Origin: Novymonas esmeraldas
Lineage: Eukaryota > Euglenozoa > Kinetoplastea > Trypanosomatida > Trypanosomatidae
DNA: 64,000 nt
Direction of reading: 5' to 3'
NCBI GenBank assembly: GCA_019188245.1
Contig: JAECZO010000034.1
Span: 1 to 64,000 of the forward strand
In this document: in pieces, positions 38,230 to 48,322 of the stretch
Layout: each line of letters opens with the position of its first letter
How positions within the stretch are numbered: the first letter of the stretch is position 1
Program-made: the position numbers and the translations under genes
Notes under the pieces: model-generated
What the model was told of the DNA's origin: nothing
What the model saw: the letters and a program-made list of their open reading frames with translations, nothing else
Database searches by the model: none

Positions 38230-41200
38230 CTACTGCGAGATGATCTTGAGCGCGCTTCGTACATCTTGCCGGATGCGCAGGTAGCGCAGCTTCTCCTCAG
38301 CCGACATGAGCTTCAGCGACCCGGACTCCTTCACCTCGCGGATGTGATCGAGCGGCATGATAAGGAGGCTGCTGGTCTCCTTCAACATTTGAAAGAGCAC
38401 CTCGACGACGGCGCCGCCGAGGCCTGGCGTGCTCGTCAGCGGCGCCATCGCCTCTTTATAGGCCGTCACGTCCTGCTTGTACACCAGCGCGCCGCGGTCG
38501 TTCGCGGAGAAGCTCTTCAGGTGCGCCGCGATACCGCGGTAGAGGCACACGCCGAGGGTGCGCACAAACGATGACGGGCCGCCGTCACCGTACAGCAGCT
38601 GCTGAAGGTTCATCGTCCGCGCGCGTGCGCGAACTGCGCTCACGCCGGTGGTGGACACGCCGGTCGCAGACACACCTGGTCCCCCGGATGCGCCGGACGA
38701 CACGCTTCCAGCGCCGCCGAGCGCCTCCGCTGCCGCGGCGCGTACCGCGGCCTGCTGCTGCAGCTGCGAGTGCTGCTGCTGGTGCTGCTGCACCGTCGCG
38801 CCAAGAGCGCCGCCGGACGCCATCTGCGACGACGTCTGCCGCTGCGGCACCTGTCCGTTGGAGAGGCGAATGAACTCGGCCGCCATGTCGAGCTGACGTG
38901 TGATGTAGTAGCAGAACAGCGTGCACGCCCGCGTGCACGGCGGCGCGACCGACTCGGCGTCGCTGTTCTTCGTGTCCACCTTTGGCAGATAGTCGCTCTT
39001 GAGCTGGTAGTGCTGCAGGATGGAGAGCGCGCGGAGCAGGATCGCCTGCAGACACATGTTCAGCACCCGCTCCGCACGCTCGTCCACCGCCTCCAGCGCC
39101 GCCCCGCGCGCCTCCTCGACGTCCTGGACGAGCCGAGGGTACTGCTGCAGCAGCGGCACGCAGATCACGTTGATGGAGTCGTTCATGCTCATGAGGGAGG
39201 ACTGAGCGAAGAGTAGCATGCGCATCGCGCACTGCTGCGACTCCGGCTTGGGCGGCTGCAGGAGCTCGTCCTCCGACTTGGGCTTCACGCGCCAGTTGTC
39301 GCGGTCGGTGCGCAGCGAGTCCAGCACCTTGCGCAGCTCCGCCTCGAGGTAGTTGCCGACGTAGAGGAGGGTGGCCTTGATGAGGTCGAACACGTAGGGG
39401 CCGACCTCGGTGGGGGTCGCGTACGTCTTCACCCGACCAGCGACCTCCGTCAGACCCGACATCACGTCCTTCATCTTGGACATGTGCGCCTCGCGAAGAT
39501 CGAAGAACTCGTCCGGCACGGCGTGCAGACTCCGCGTGTACCTCTCCTCGATGAGGGTGAAGTAGCGGTTCAGCAGCTCCAGCTCGGTGCGCTGACGACT
39601 GTACGCGCCGCGCTGGACAAAGATGAGATCCACGAACTTACCAAGGAACTCCACCTCGTTGGCGCTGAAGACGGTCTTGAGCTCCTTCATGTACTCTTGG
39701 TAGAAGGAGTAGAGGCGAGTCTCCATCGTGTGGTGGTAGGCGATGACGTCGGCGACTCGAGCGCCGCAGCGCCGCTTCGTCCTGGGCGTCAGCCCACCTT
39801 CGGCCTGCGCCATCGTCGTCGCCTGCGTCTCGGCGAGCTTGATCTGCTGGCTGAGGAACGGCTTCACCACGCCGTCCGTCACGCGAGAGAGCAGCTGCTG
39901 GCGCGCCGTGTTCGTCGTGCCGAAGATCGTCTCCACCACGACCACGTTGCGGCGGATGCGGTCGAGGAGGAAGCGGAAGGTGCGCTGCAGCTCCTTGTCC
40001 GTGTGCTGGCGGTAGTGGTCCATCGCACGCACCTCTGACGACTGCGGCAGCGGCGGCAGCCCCGGCAGTGGACGCGGGCTCCACTCGCTGAACAGGATCA
40101 GCCCGAGGTCGTTGATGGAGCGCGAGAAGAAGAGCGACAGCAGCTCGTCATTGGATGGTGTGAGGGTGTTGTAGAGGGACGAGATGCGGCCCAGCGTCTT
40201 GAGTAGCGCCCGGCCGTACGCCTGGTGCACCGCGGTTTGCGGGTGCTCATCGTAGAACTCGTTGAAGCACGTGACGACGTGGAAGAGATCCGACACCAGC
40301 TCCTTGCGCAGCCAGTCCACGTAGGCGCGGATGTTCTTCACATTCGGTGCCAAGTCGCCCAACTCGTTCGCGAGCAGCACGAGACGTTGGCACCACTCCA
40401 CCTGCGACTCCGTGCAGTAGCGGAGGGCGAAGAGGCGGTCGAGCCCCGCGGCCACGGCGGCGGCCTCGGAGCGCTGCATGCGCACCTGCGCCAGGTCCAC
40501 GATGGCGTCCCCGTCGCCGCCGTCCTCCATCGACGCCGCCTCGTCGCCGTCGTCGCCGCCGTCCTCCTCCTCCCCCGCCGCACCGCCGTCGCCGTCGTCG
40601 CCGCCGTCGCCGTCGCCGTTGCCGTTGCCGGCCGCGCCGCTCTCGCCGCCGGCCATCGAGCGTGGCGTGTGCTGCGGCGACCGCTGCGGGGAGACGGCGC
40701 GCGCCTGCGCTGCGGGGGCGACGGCGGCGGCGTCGCTGGTCGGGCCTCCGCGGCGGCGGGCGCCACCGCGGAACACGCGTAGGCGGCGCGGTGCGCCGTT
40801 CGCGGTCGTCTCCGCCTCCGCCGCCGCCGCCGTGGCCCTGTCAGCGACGCCGCCGTCGGCCGCCGTCTCCGACTCCACGGCGACTCCAGCGAGACGCGAG
40901 GTGGCGGAGGCGACACGGGAGGTGGTGGAGTTGGTCGCGCTGCCGCTGTTCTGGCGCTTGGAGATGGAGGAGGAGGACGGGGCCGCCGTGCTCACAACGG
41001 TGGTGTAGAACCGGGGGCGGAAGGCAGACACGCGGCCGCTCGCCCAGCGCGCCGTCACCGCCGCGCGCTGCGTCTTGCGCGTCGCCGAGATGGACTCGAG
41101 AAGCACGCGCAGCTCACCGCCCGAGATGCCGGTCATCATCTTGAAGTAGCGCAGCAGCTGCGACACCGACTTGCCGCGCTGGACACGCGCGTTGGACTGC

Positions 41201-42270
41201 GCGAGATGCTGCTCGATACCGGCCGTCGCCGCCTGCGCGTTGCTGACGCGGTTCTCGTAGAGCTGCAGCCTCGCCGAGGTGCCCTCGAGCCCGAGCCGCA
41301 CCGTCGTCAGCCGCCGCTTCTCTTGAATCTCCACCCGCTTGCACCGCACCTCCTCCCGGTGCAGCAGCGCCTCCTCCTCCTCCAGCAGCCTCCGCACCTC
41401 CTCGGCGGCCTCCTCGAGCGTGGTGGTGAGCTGCCCCGCCAGCTGGGTGTAGTCCACCGTAGCGGACCCGCCACCACCACTGCCGCCACCGCCGCCGGGA
41501 CGGCCATCAGCACCGGCGGGCCCGTCACGCTTGTCAGGCAGCGCCCCGACGCGGGCACGCATGCTCATCGGCATGCGGCTGTTCCCGAACAGCGACGTCC
41601 CGTCGCTCCCCAGCAGCCGCGCCGCCTCGCTGTCTGAGCGGCGACCCGCCCCACCACCGCCACCGCCACCACCGGAGCCGCCACCGCCGCCGCCGCCGCC
41701 TCCGTCGCCGCCGCCACCCGGGCCGCCCGATGCGGCGATGCGCTTCTGCTCGGTGCGGTGGCGTTGCAGTACCGGGTAGAGCAGACGCTGTGCTACGTTG
41801 TTGACAAAGAGCGGGGAGGAGAAGGCGATGGCGCTGAAGAGGGTGCGGTCCACCAGCAGACGCCGGCCCGCCATCGCCGACTGCATCGCGGCCTCCGCCG
41901 CGGACGACGTACTCACAGCTGCAGGAGGAGGGGTGGTGGCGACCGGCGTGGTGGGTTGATTGGCGCTGAAGCGGGCGGCCGCCGCCCCGGCACTCGACGC
42001 GCGCCCTGCGGCGACGACGGCTGACTCAGACCCTGAACGGCTCCCCGCTGCGGCTGGCATGGCGGACGGCCCGGCGAGCCGCGGCGCCGGTGCTCGCGTT
42101 GCCGGTGCCGAGGAAGACGTCGGTGCAGTGACGGACGGCGCGAACCGCACCGATGGCGCGGCGGAGGTCTCCGCCTCGCCGTCGCCGTCCTGCCCCGCCT
42201 GCCGAGCCGCGGCGGAGCGACGAAGCACGCGTCGCGGCCGCCGCTGCTGACCGTTCCCATCTCCGTCCAT
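38230..42270 (-). CDS. SEC10: Exocyst complex subunit SEC10 (EXOC5)
   Basis: 1346 residues. Exocyst tethers secretory vesicles to the plasma membrane; in trypanosomatids the flagellar pocket is the main site. The N-terminal 240 residues are disordered, with a poly-Gly stretch near 188-215. A coiled coil (about 270-370: TVDYTQLAGQLTTTLEEAAE and onward) leads into QLLRYFKMMTG, the counterpart of the Sec10 LMKYFNEF element. An acidic Gly/Asp-rich insert (about 500-600) follows. The Sec10 helical core starts with VDLAQVRMQRSEAA and continues with FHVVTCFNEFYDE, YHHTMETRLYSFYQEYMKEL, LERYF-like LLNRYFTLIEERY, and the family end VLFQMLKETSSLLIMPLDHI with RIRQDVRSALKIIS. Sec10 elsewhere is 700-870 residues, so roughly 450 extra residues are low-complexity additions. 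The ATG at 42270 follows a good splice acceptor. Confidence 0.88.
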   Translation of the reverse strand: MDGDGNGQQRRPRRVLRRSAAARQAGQDGDGEAETSAAPSVRFAPSVTAPTSSSAPATRAPAPRLAGPSAMPAAAGSRSGSESAVVAAGRASSAGAAAARFSANQPTTPVATTPPPAAVSTSSAAEAAMQSAMAGRRLLVDRTLFSAIAFSSPLFVNNVAQRLLYPVLQRHRTEQKRIAASGGPGGGGDGGGGGGGGGSGGGGGGGGAGRRSDSEAARLLGSDGTSLFGNSRMPMSMRARVGALPDKRDGPAGADGRPGGGGGSGGGGSATVDYTQLAGQLTTTLEEAAEEVRRLLEEEEALLHREEVRCKRVEIQEKRRLTTVRLGLEGTSARLQLYENRVSNAQAATAGIEQHLAQSNARVQRGKSVSQLLRYFKMMTGISGGELRVLLESISATRKTQRAAVTARWASGRVSAFRPRFYTTVVSTAAPSSSSISKRQNSGSATNSTTSRVASATSRLAGVAVESETAADGGVADRATAAAAEAETTANGAPRRLRVFRGGARRRGGPTSDAAAVAPAAQARAVSPQRSPQHTPRSMAGGESGAAGNGNGDGDGGDDGDGGAAGEEEDGGDDGDEAASMEDGGDGDAIVDLAQVRMQRSEAAAVAAGLDRLFALRYCTESQVEWCQRLVLLANELGDLAPNVKNIRAYVDWLRKELVSDLFHVVTCFNEFYDEHPQTAVHQAYGRALLKTLGRISSLYNTLTPSNDELLSLFFSRSINDLGLILFSEWSPRPLPGLPPLPQSSEVRAMDHYRQHTDKELQRTFRFLLDRIRRNVVVVETIFGTTNTARQQLLSRVTDGVVKPFLSQQIKLAETQATTMAQAEGGLTPRTKRRCGARVADVIAYHHTMETRLYSFYQEYMKELKTVFSANEVEFLGKFVDLIFVQRGAYSRQRTELELLNRYFTLIEERYTRSLHAVPDEFFDLREAHMSKMKDVMSGLTEVAGRVKTYATPTEVGPYVFDLIKATLLYVGNYLEAELRKVLDSLRTDRDNWRVKPKSEDELLQPPKPESQQCAMRMLLFAQSSLMSMNDSINVICVPLLQQYPRLVQDVEEARGAALEAVDERAERVLNMCLQAILLRALSILQHYQLKSDYLPKVDTKNSDAESVAPPCTRACTLFCYYITRQLDMAAEFIRLSNGQVPQRQTSSQMASGGALGATVQQHQQQHSQLQQQAAVRAAAAEALGGAGSVSSGASGGPGVSATGVSTTGVSAVRARARTMNLQQLLYGDGGPSSFVRTLGVCLYRGIAAHLKSFSANDRGALVYKQDVTAYKEAMAPLTSTPGLGGAVVEVLFQMLKETSSLLIMPLDHIREVKESGSLKLMSAEEKLRYLRIRQDVRSALKIISQ

Positions 42271-42295
42271 CGCCAGTCGTGTGGAGCACGCGTTC

Positions 42296-42330
<35 letters not shown>

Positions 42331-43727
42331 TGTGTACGTGTGTGTGTGTGTGTGTTTGTGTGCTACGCTGTCGGGAAGAGGAGGAAGAGGAGGAGGGTGA
42401 TCGAGACATCGAAGAAGAACAGAGAAGGGGCCGATGAAGAAGTGCAGACAATCTACATCGCGGCCAGAGAGTGCGACGGGCTCAACGTCACCCTCTCACA
42501 CCAAGGAGGGGCCACACATCCACATCAGCGACAACGACAGCACAAACGGCAGCTCACACGCATCAGTTTGAGTGTGTGTGTGTGTGTGATTGTGCAATGA
42601 GAGTGTGCACCTGGCTGGGGGGAAGTGATGAGGGAGATGCACTGACTGCCACGAGGATCACCTCCGGGCACTTCTGAACCACTTTCCAACGCTCGTGTGT
42701 GTGTGTGTGTAGGTACACACCCATTTGTGTCTGTGTTGTGTGTTTCATGTTTGTTCTCTGGTGTTGTCCTCTTTTTTTTTTTTTTTGCAGATCCCCACGT
42801 CTCTTCGCCGTGCATCGCCATCGCGAACACCGCCTGCTACCTGTCGACGCTATCCTCTTCCTCCATCAAAAAATCAAACTACTCCCACACGATGGTGCGG
42901 AGAGAGGTGGCAGATGAGGGGGAAGGGGGGGGGACATGGAGATGGTGTGCGCGTGGGCACGATGTGGTGGAGCGCCGACCGACGAGACTGATCTCAGAAG
43001 GGACGAGGGAGAGGCGCGATGGCAAGAAGGAACACGTCGCACGCGCACAGACACACACACACATGCATACGCACCGCGCATGTCACGTAAGCCACGACGT
43101 ACATCCGTCTCCTCCGCCCACTGCAATGCGCTTGCGCACCCGTGTGCCTTCGGGCCTCGCTTGGGGAGTCGTCTCTCCTACACACACACACACCCACACA
43201 CACACAGCCACACACGGTGGCACATGACCCCCCTCTCACACAGCACTGCAATCGCACACCACCTCCACCGCCTCACCACACTCCGACAACAAAGACCCGA
43301 TGAGCCCAAGAGACGCACATGCACATCCAGAGCACACACACCCGCGGACACAAGAAGAAGAGAGATGGGGGAAGAGGAGGGAAGGCGAAAAGAAAAAAAA
43401 AAGAGATGGAGAGCACTTCAACAGGAGGTGCGCGAGGGTGACGTCGGCACACACACACACACACACACAGACACACAGAGAGACACGCGACGAGAGACAC
43501 TCAGGACGACAGCTCCGCGCTTCGTTGCCTCGACACCCCTCACACGCACTCTTCCTCTCTCTCTTTTGTCCACTTTTCATTTCTTGCATCTGTGTCCGCA
43601 TGTGTCGTACCAGAGACCTGCACCGCTTCTCCCCATCACACACACACACACACACATCGGCAGACAGACAGAGAGAGAGAAGCGATGGCGTCATGAGAAC
43701 AGACACATGAGAGAGAGAGAGAGAGAC

Positions 43728-43758
<31 letters not shown>

Positions 43759-44224
43759 CGATTCACGAAAACCCTATCAGAGAGAAGTCTCAACTCCATC
43801 GACGAGGGTGCACACGACGACAGCAAGAGATGTGCGCATGTATCTGCGTATGGGCGAGTGTATGTGTGTCTGTATGTCTGACAGAAGGAAAGACACAGCG
43901 ATACCAGAAGAAAGAGCGAGAGAGAGAGAGGAAGGGAAGGAGGAGGTGGTGGTGGTACAGAGAGACACGCCTCCTCCCCTCTCCCCCACCACCACCACCA
44001 CCACCACCAACAACAACAACTCCGCTGTCCTCGCAATGCGTGTATCGAGAGAATTCAAAAGGAAACGGGAGAGAGAGAGGCAGAGAGAGGCGATGGAAGG
44101 GGCACAGGCGACGACTGATGGTGGACGGCAGACACAGAAGGGGAGAGAGAGAGGAGGAGTGATGAAGAACGAAGTGGACATTATGTCACACAGACACACA
44201 CACACACACACCTCCACAAAAGAA

Positions 44225-44258
<34 letters not shown>

Positions 44259-44458
44259 GAGGTGAAGAGAGAAGATGAGAGTTTGATGAGGACAAGCGCG
44301 TGTGTGTGTGTGTGGGTGTGTGTGGGCGCGTGTGATGGAGGATAGACAACCGGAAACCAGGCCACGACACATCTGTCCATCCATCCCCACACACGCACAC
44401 ACACACACACATACACACACACACGCCAGCCTTTGTTTTCAGCACGGTGGAAGACACG
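42271..44458. other. Intergenic region upstream of SEC10
   Basis: About 2.2 kb with no gene. It has (GT)n at 42299-42328 and 42339-42356, a T-run at about 42772-42786, several (CA)n arrays (43180-43210, 43449-43470, 43637-43656, 43732-43759), an ACC repeat near 43988-44010 and an A-run near 44250-44259. Confidence 0.55.
42367..42398 (-). promoter_or_regulatory. Candidate trans-splice acceptor for SEC10
   Basis: The complement of 42373-42397 is a pure C/T tract, followed at once by GACAG with AG at 42369-42368. The leader would be about 97 nt and mostly (CA)n, complement of the GT arrays at 42299-42360. Confidence 0.55.
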
Positions 44459-46264
44459 CTAGTTCTTCTTCTTTGCCGCCGGCGCCGCCGCAGCAGCAGC
44501 AGCCGCGGTGTCCGACTTCTGCTTCTTGGTGCTGCCACCGCGGCTGCCGCCGTTGACAGTGGTGGTGGTGGTGGTGGTGGCTGCAGCGGGAGTCGGGGTC
44601 CGCTTCGCCGGGGCAGCGCGCCTCTTGCTGCGCATCCCGGGGACGCAGCAGCGGCACCACACGCAGATGAGGATGGCGCAGGCGACGACGATGTGGCCCA
44701 GAAGGAAGATGGCGATGATGCCGTTGTAGAACACGGTGTCCGCGTCCACGACGAGGTCGAGGAAGCTCTCCAGCGCGGACTTGCCGATCGCGGCCCACTC
44801 GCCGGCCTGCGCAGCGGCGACGGTGGTCGTGACAGCCGACACGGCACCGTCGGGCATGCGCACACCGTAGATGTAGTACGCCAGGAAGAGCTCCACCCAG
44901 ATCTTGTACACGTACTCGTACGCGATCACGGCGGCCACCACCGGCGGCAGCGCGACGACGGCGATGATGCCGGCAGCGACGCCGAGGCCGATGGGGACCG
45001 CGGCGTAGCCGAGCATCGTCGCGACGCGCTTCGCCAGCTCCGGGAACGGTTCATCGGGCAGCCCGCCAGGGGTGGAGCGCAGCTCTGTGTAGATGGCCTG
45101 GGCCCGGTCGTAGTACCCCGCTGCCGTCTGCGTGTAGGCGCCAACGACGGGGGTGTACGAGTCGATCAGGTACTGCGCCGTACCGCGCGCGGTGAGGTAG
45201 AGCGTGTTGATGTGGGCGGCGAGAAGGTGGTAGAAGTGCATGTAGGCCTGCACGTAGTCATTCGTCGACGTCACCGGCGGCTGACGCTCGATCCACGCCT
45301 GTGACTCGGCGATGCATGTGCGTGGCACACTGCCGCCGTACATGCGCAGCGTCCGCGTGTCGTAGACGAGCAGGTCATCCTGCTTCTGCGCCAGCGTCGT
45401 CTCCAGCTGCGCCACGGTGTCTGGGGCGTGCACGCGCGCCTCGTTCAGATCAGCGCGGGCGTCGCGCACCGCGGAGGCGATGCGGTTGCGGTACTCGTGC
45501 ACGCGGAAGAGGTACTCCACCACACTCTTCACACACCCCTGCGGCAGCACCTTCGCGGTGTATCGGATCATGTCCACCGAGTCCAGAGTACGCTTTGCCT
45601 TCTCCTCCTCCGCCGCCTTGCGCTGGCGCTCTGCTTCGTCCGCCTTGCGCTGACGCTCTGCCTCGTCCGCCTTGCGCTGACTCTCTACCGCTGCAACCTT
45701 GCGCTGGCGCTCTGCCTCCTCAGCCTTCACACGCTGGCGCTCCGCCTCCTCGGCCTCTGCACGCTGACGCTCCGCTTCTTCGGCCTCTGCACGCTGACGC
45801 TCTGCCTCCTCGGCCTCCGCACGCTGACGCTCCGCTTCTTCGGCCTCTGCACGCTGGCGCTCTGCCTCCTCAGCCTCTGCACGCTGGCGCTCCGCTTCTT
45901 CGGCCTCTGCACGCTGACGCTCTGCCTCCTCGGCCTCCGCACGCTGACGCTCCGCCTCTTCGGCCTCTGTACGCTGACGCTCCGCCTCCTCAGCCTCAGC
46001 GCGCTGGCGCTCTGCTTCCTCGGCGGCGGCGGCGGCGGCCTGGGCCTTCTCGTCCGCCGCTGAGGCGAGGTCCTCCGGTGCTGGTGCCTCCCCAGCCGCG
46101 GTGGCCGTCAGCGAGTCGTGAGCTACGGACTCTGTGACGGCGTCTGCAGCGGCGGGCACCTCATCCTGCGCGGTCGCGAAGGCCATGAACACCGCCAGCA
46201 GCAGCAGGACCAGCGCGACGCACCACATGGTGCGCCGACGCGGCATGGAGCGCAGATGCACCAT
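44459..46264 (-). CDS. Membrane protein with signal sequence and EEAERQRAEA repeats
   Basis: 601 residues. An N-terminal signal peptide or anchor (about 13-31, MWCVALVLLLLAVFMAFATA) is followed by an Ala/Glu-rich linker and about eleven 10-residue repeats EEAERQRAEA with variants (about 81-190), then related KADEAERQR units to about 215. These would form a long charged single helix or coiled coil, as in TolA-type proteins. A globular part follows (about 230-400) with LPQGCVKSVVEYLFRVHEYR and WIERQPPVTSTNDYVQ. Hydrophobic segments at about 418-465 and 511-533 (IIAIFLLGHIVVACAILICV) are membrane helices, followed by a CRCCVPG palmitoylation-like cluster and a basic Lys-rich tail ending AAKKKN. 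I infer a surface or secretory-pathway protein; no named family recognised. ATG at 46264 gives the signal; Met7 is an alternative. Confidence 0.82.
   Translation of the reverse strand: MVHLRSMPRRRTMWCVALVLLLLAVFMAFATAQDEVPAAADAVTESVAHDSLTATAAGEAPAPEDLASAADEKAQAAAAAAEEAERQRAEAEEAERQRTEAEEAERQRAEAEEAERQRAEAEEAERQRAEAEEAERQRAEAEEAERQRAEAEEAERQRAEAEEAERQRAEAEEAERQRVKAEEAERQRKVAAVESQRKADEAERQRKADEAERQRKAAEEEKAKRTLDSVDMIRYTAKVLPQGCVKSVVEYLFRVHEYRNRIASAVRDARADLNEARVHAPDTVAQLETTLAQKQDDLLVYDTRTLRMYGGSVPRTCIAESQAWIERQPPVTSTNDYVQAYMHFYHLLAAHINTLYLTARGTAQYLIDSYTPVVGAYTQTAAGYYDRAQAIYTELRSTPGGLPDEPFPELAKRVATMLGYAAVPIGLGVAAGIIAVVALPPVVAAVIAYEYVYKIWVELFLAYYIYGVRMPDGAVSAVTTTVAAAQAGEWAAIGKSALESFLDLVVDADTVFYNGIIAIFLLGHIVVACAILICVWCRCCVPGMRSKRRAAPAKRTPTPAAATTTTTTTVNGGSRGGSTKKQKSDTAAAAAAAAPAAKKKN
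45691..46020 (-). repeat. 30-bp coding tandem repeat with 60/120-bp higher order
   Basis: Eleven 30-bp units encode EEAERQR-xxA. Alternate units differ in synonymous positions, and the 60-bp blocks 45781-45840 and 45901-45960 differ at one base only, which shows block duplication of unit pairs. Confidence 0.9.
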
Positions 46265-46739
46265 GGTGTGAGACGGAGAGAGAGAGAGAGGGAAGGACGA
46301 GGAGATCTACTTTGTCCTTGTTCTCGTCCGAGTTGCTCGGGGTGCCTTCTGCAGCTGCGTGTAGGTATGTTGTATGTGTATGTGGGAGTGCTCACCAGCT
46401 GTCACGCACCACGTAAAGTGAAGGACCAGGTGACGGGTAGCGGGTGGTGGATGGTGGTGGGGATGGGGAGAAGGAAGGCACCAAAATCAAAAAAAAAAAA
46501 GGAGAAGAAAAAAAGGGGGGAGATGCGTGGAGTGTGCAGACCTGCACCAAACGTGAAGGTCGTGACGATGACACACAAACACACACACACACACACAGGG
46601 TAGAGAAGAGAAGCACAAGTGGACAGCAAGGACAGAGAGAGGCGGGGGTGGGGGTGGGGCAGGTGTGAGTGTGGGCACGAGTCTCGGTGACAGCAATCAC
46701 GCAGAGACACCGCAACCTACACGCGTACGCACAAACACA

Positions 46740-46772
<33 letters not shown>

Positions 46773-47677
46773 CGGAGCTCGGGAGCGCAACCGTACTTCT
46801 GCTCTGTACCAATGTGAAGAGGAGGGTGGACGAGCGACGCTGCGGAGCAATGGCGAAAGAAAGACGCAGATGAGCTAACGGGGGTGGGGGCGGAGGGAGA
46901 GAGGGAGAGAGAGGGGCTGAACACCGTGTTCGTTGCTGAAGCACTTCTAAAAGTCCACCAGTGGGGCGACGGAGAGGGAGAGAGCATGAATGCGTGGGCC
47001 GCGCCGCGGCAGTACGAGTGTGTTCACGTGCAAAATGATGTACGTGTGCATGTGTGTGTGTGTGTGTGTGTGCAGTGAAGGGCGAGGATGAAGAAGGAGG
47101 GGTGACAGGAGCAGACAGAGAGGAAGAGGAAGAGGAAGAGAAGGTGGAGCGGTGGTTGGCCACCGCATACGTGATGCTCCACTACCAGAGAGCGCGATCC
47201 ACTCACGTCGCTCCACCTCCCTCCTCTCCGCTCCCCTCCCTTCATGGCACGTACGTCGCCAGCACGGCGTATGTCGCTGACACCGCTGCAGTCAGCACGG
47301 CACGCAGTAAAAAAAAAAAAAGAAAAAGTACTCGCATACTGTTTGTTGTTGTGACGTAGTTACACGTATGTACGCGTGTACGTATGTGTGTGGTTTGCAT
47401 GTCTAACCAAATACTGTGTCACGTCGGTGTTGCATTCGCGTCCTTCGGTCCCCCTGCAGAAGAGAGAGAGTACACACACACACAAACACACACACACAGA
47501 CAAACTCGAGCAGGTCGAGGTGCACAGACTCCTCTCTGCTGAAGCTTCGCGCCGTCACCGTGCTCCTCCCTTCCACCTTCCCTCTCTCTTTCTCTCGGAG
47601 CAGAAAGCCCAGACTCTCACTGCCCTGTCGCTGCTCCTGATGCTGCACGCACAGTTCGTCGCTGCGCCGCCCACCCT
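46265..47677. other. Intergenic region between DIM1 and the repeat membrane protein
   Basis: About 1.4 kb, no gene seen. Contains a GA tract next to the ATG, A-run near 46488-46499, (CA)n at 46576-46596 and 46743-46771, (GT)n near 47049-47072, an A-run near 47309-47320 and (CA)n near 47473-47498. Confidence 0.55.
46398..46521 (-). promoter_or_regulatory. Candidate trans-splice acceptor for the repeat membrane protein
   Basis: The minus strand has a strong C/T tract (complement of about 46467-46521), then over 60 nt without AG, then AG at 46400-46399. The leader would be about 134 nt. A second CT tract (complement of 46271-46305) lies directly before the ATG. Confidence 0.4.
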
Positions 47678-48322
47678 CTACCGCCGTAGCGCGACGGAGG
47701 AGAAGTTGCGGTCGCAGCCGGTGATGCTCCGCCCCTGTCGCCCCGCCTTGTAGGCGGCGTCCACGATGGGGAGGAAGTCGTACATGTCCTCGAAGGCGAA
47801 GAAGTTGATCTTGTTGTTGTTGCCCGTGCCGACGTCGACGCGGATGTGCCGGTTGCGGTAGAAGAACAAGACAGCGAAGGGGTCGCGGTCGTGGCCGAGT
47901 TCGTACATGTCATTGAAGGCCGTCACCACGCGCGTGTCCACCAGGTACATCGTGCAGTACTTGCGTACCTTCGGGGCGAGCTCGGCGAGCAGCGCATCCA
48001 TCTGCCGCGTACGCAGGTAGTGCTCATCCGCGCCGGCCGACAAGAGCGCCTCCGCCGGTGCGAAGGAGGACGACGGCGCGGTGCCGGTGGCGGCGCTGTC
48101 GCCACCACCGTCGCGCGCACGCTTGTGCGTTGCCTGGGATGAGGAAGAGGAAATCAAACGCCGCCCACCCGCGTCGTGGCCGGCGCGTCGGTGGTGCTCC
48201 TCCAGTTCCGCCGCCGCGGACGTGTAGCTGCTGAACCGCAGCAGCACGAGCTTGTCCGCGGAGTCGAGTACGATGTGTCGGTCCACATCCCAGGCAGTGT
48301 TGAGCGACGGGAGGGTTGACAT
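47678..48322 (-). CDS. DIM1: DIM1 / U5-15kDa thioredoxin-like spliceosomal protein
   Basis: 214 residues. Component of the U5 snRNP and tri-snRNP; here it would serve mainly trans-splicing. Thioredoxin-fold blocks match the family well: LNTAWDVDRHIV, KLVLLRF, KYCTMYLVDTRVVTAFNDMY, DPFAVLFFYRNRHIRVDVGT then GNNNKINF, and YKAGRQGRS. The usual length is about 142; the extra 70 residues fall between the first core strand (ending RF at residue 30) and the helix QMDALLAELAPKV (from about 107). The insert is Ser/Ala/Gly-rich with a basic HKRARDGGG patch and replaces the family's GHDWDPTC turn. The frame is uninterrupted and the invariant GTGNNNKIN is intact, so the gene looks functional. ATG at 48322 begins MSTLPSLNTAW as in the family. 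The leader on the transcribed strand is AAC/CAA-rich. It could also be a DIM2/TXNL4B-type paralogue, but GTGNNNKIN favours DIM1. Confidence 0.88.
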   Translation of the reverse strand: MSTLPSLNTAWDVDRHIVLDSADKLVLLRFSSYTSAAAELEEHHRRAGHDAGGRRLISSSSSQATHKRARDGGGDSAATGTAPSSSFAPAEALLSAGADEHYLRTRQMDALLAELAPKVRKYCTMYLVDTRVVTAFNDMYELGHDRDPFAVLFFYRNRHIRVDVGTGNNNKINFFAFEDMYDFLPIVDAAYKAGRQGRSITGCDRNFSSVALRR

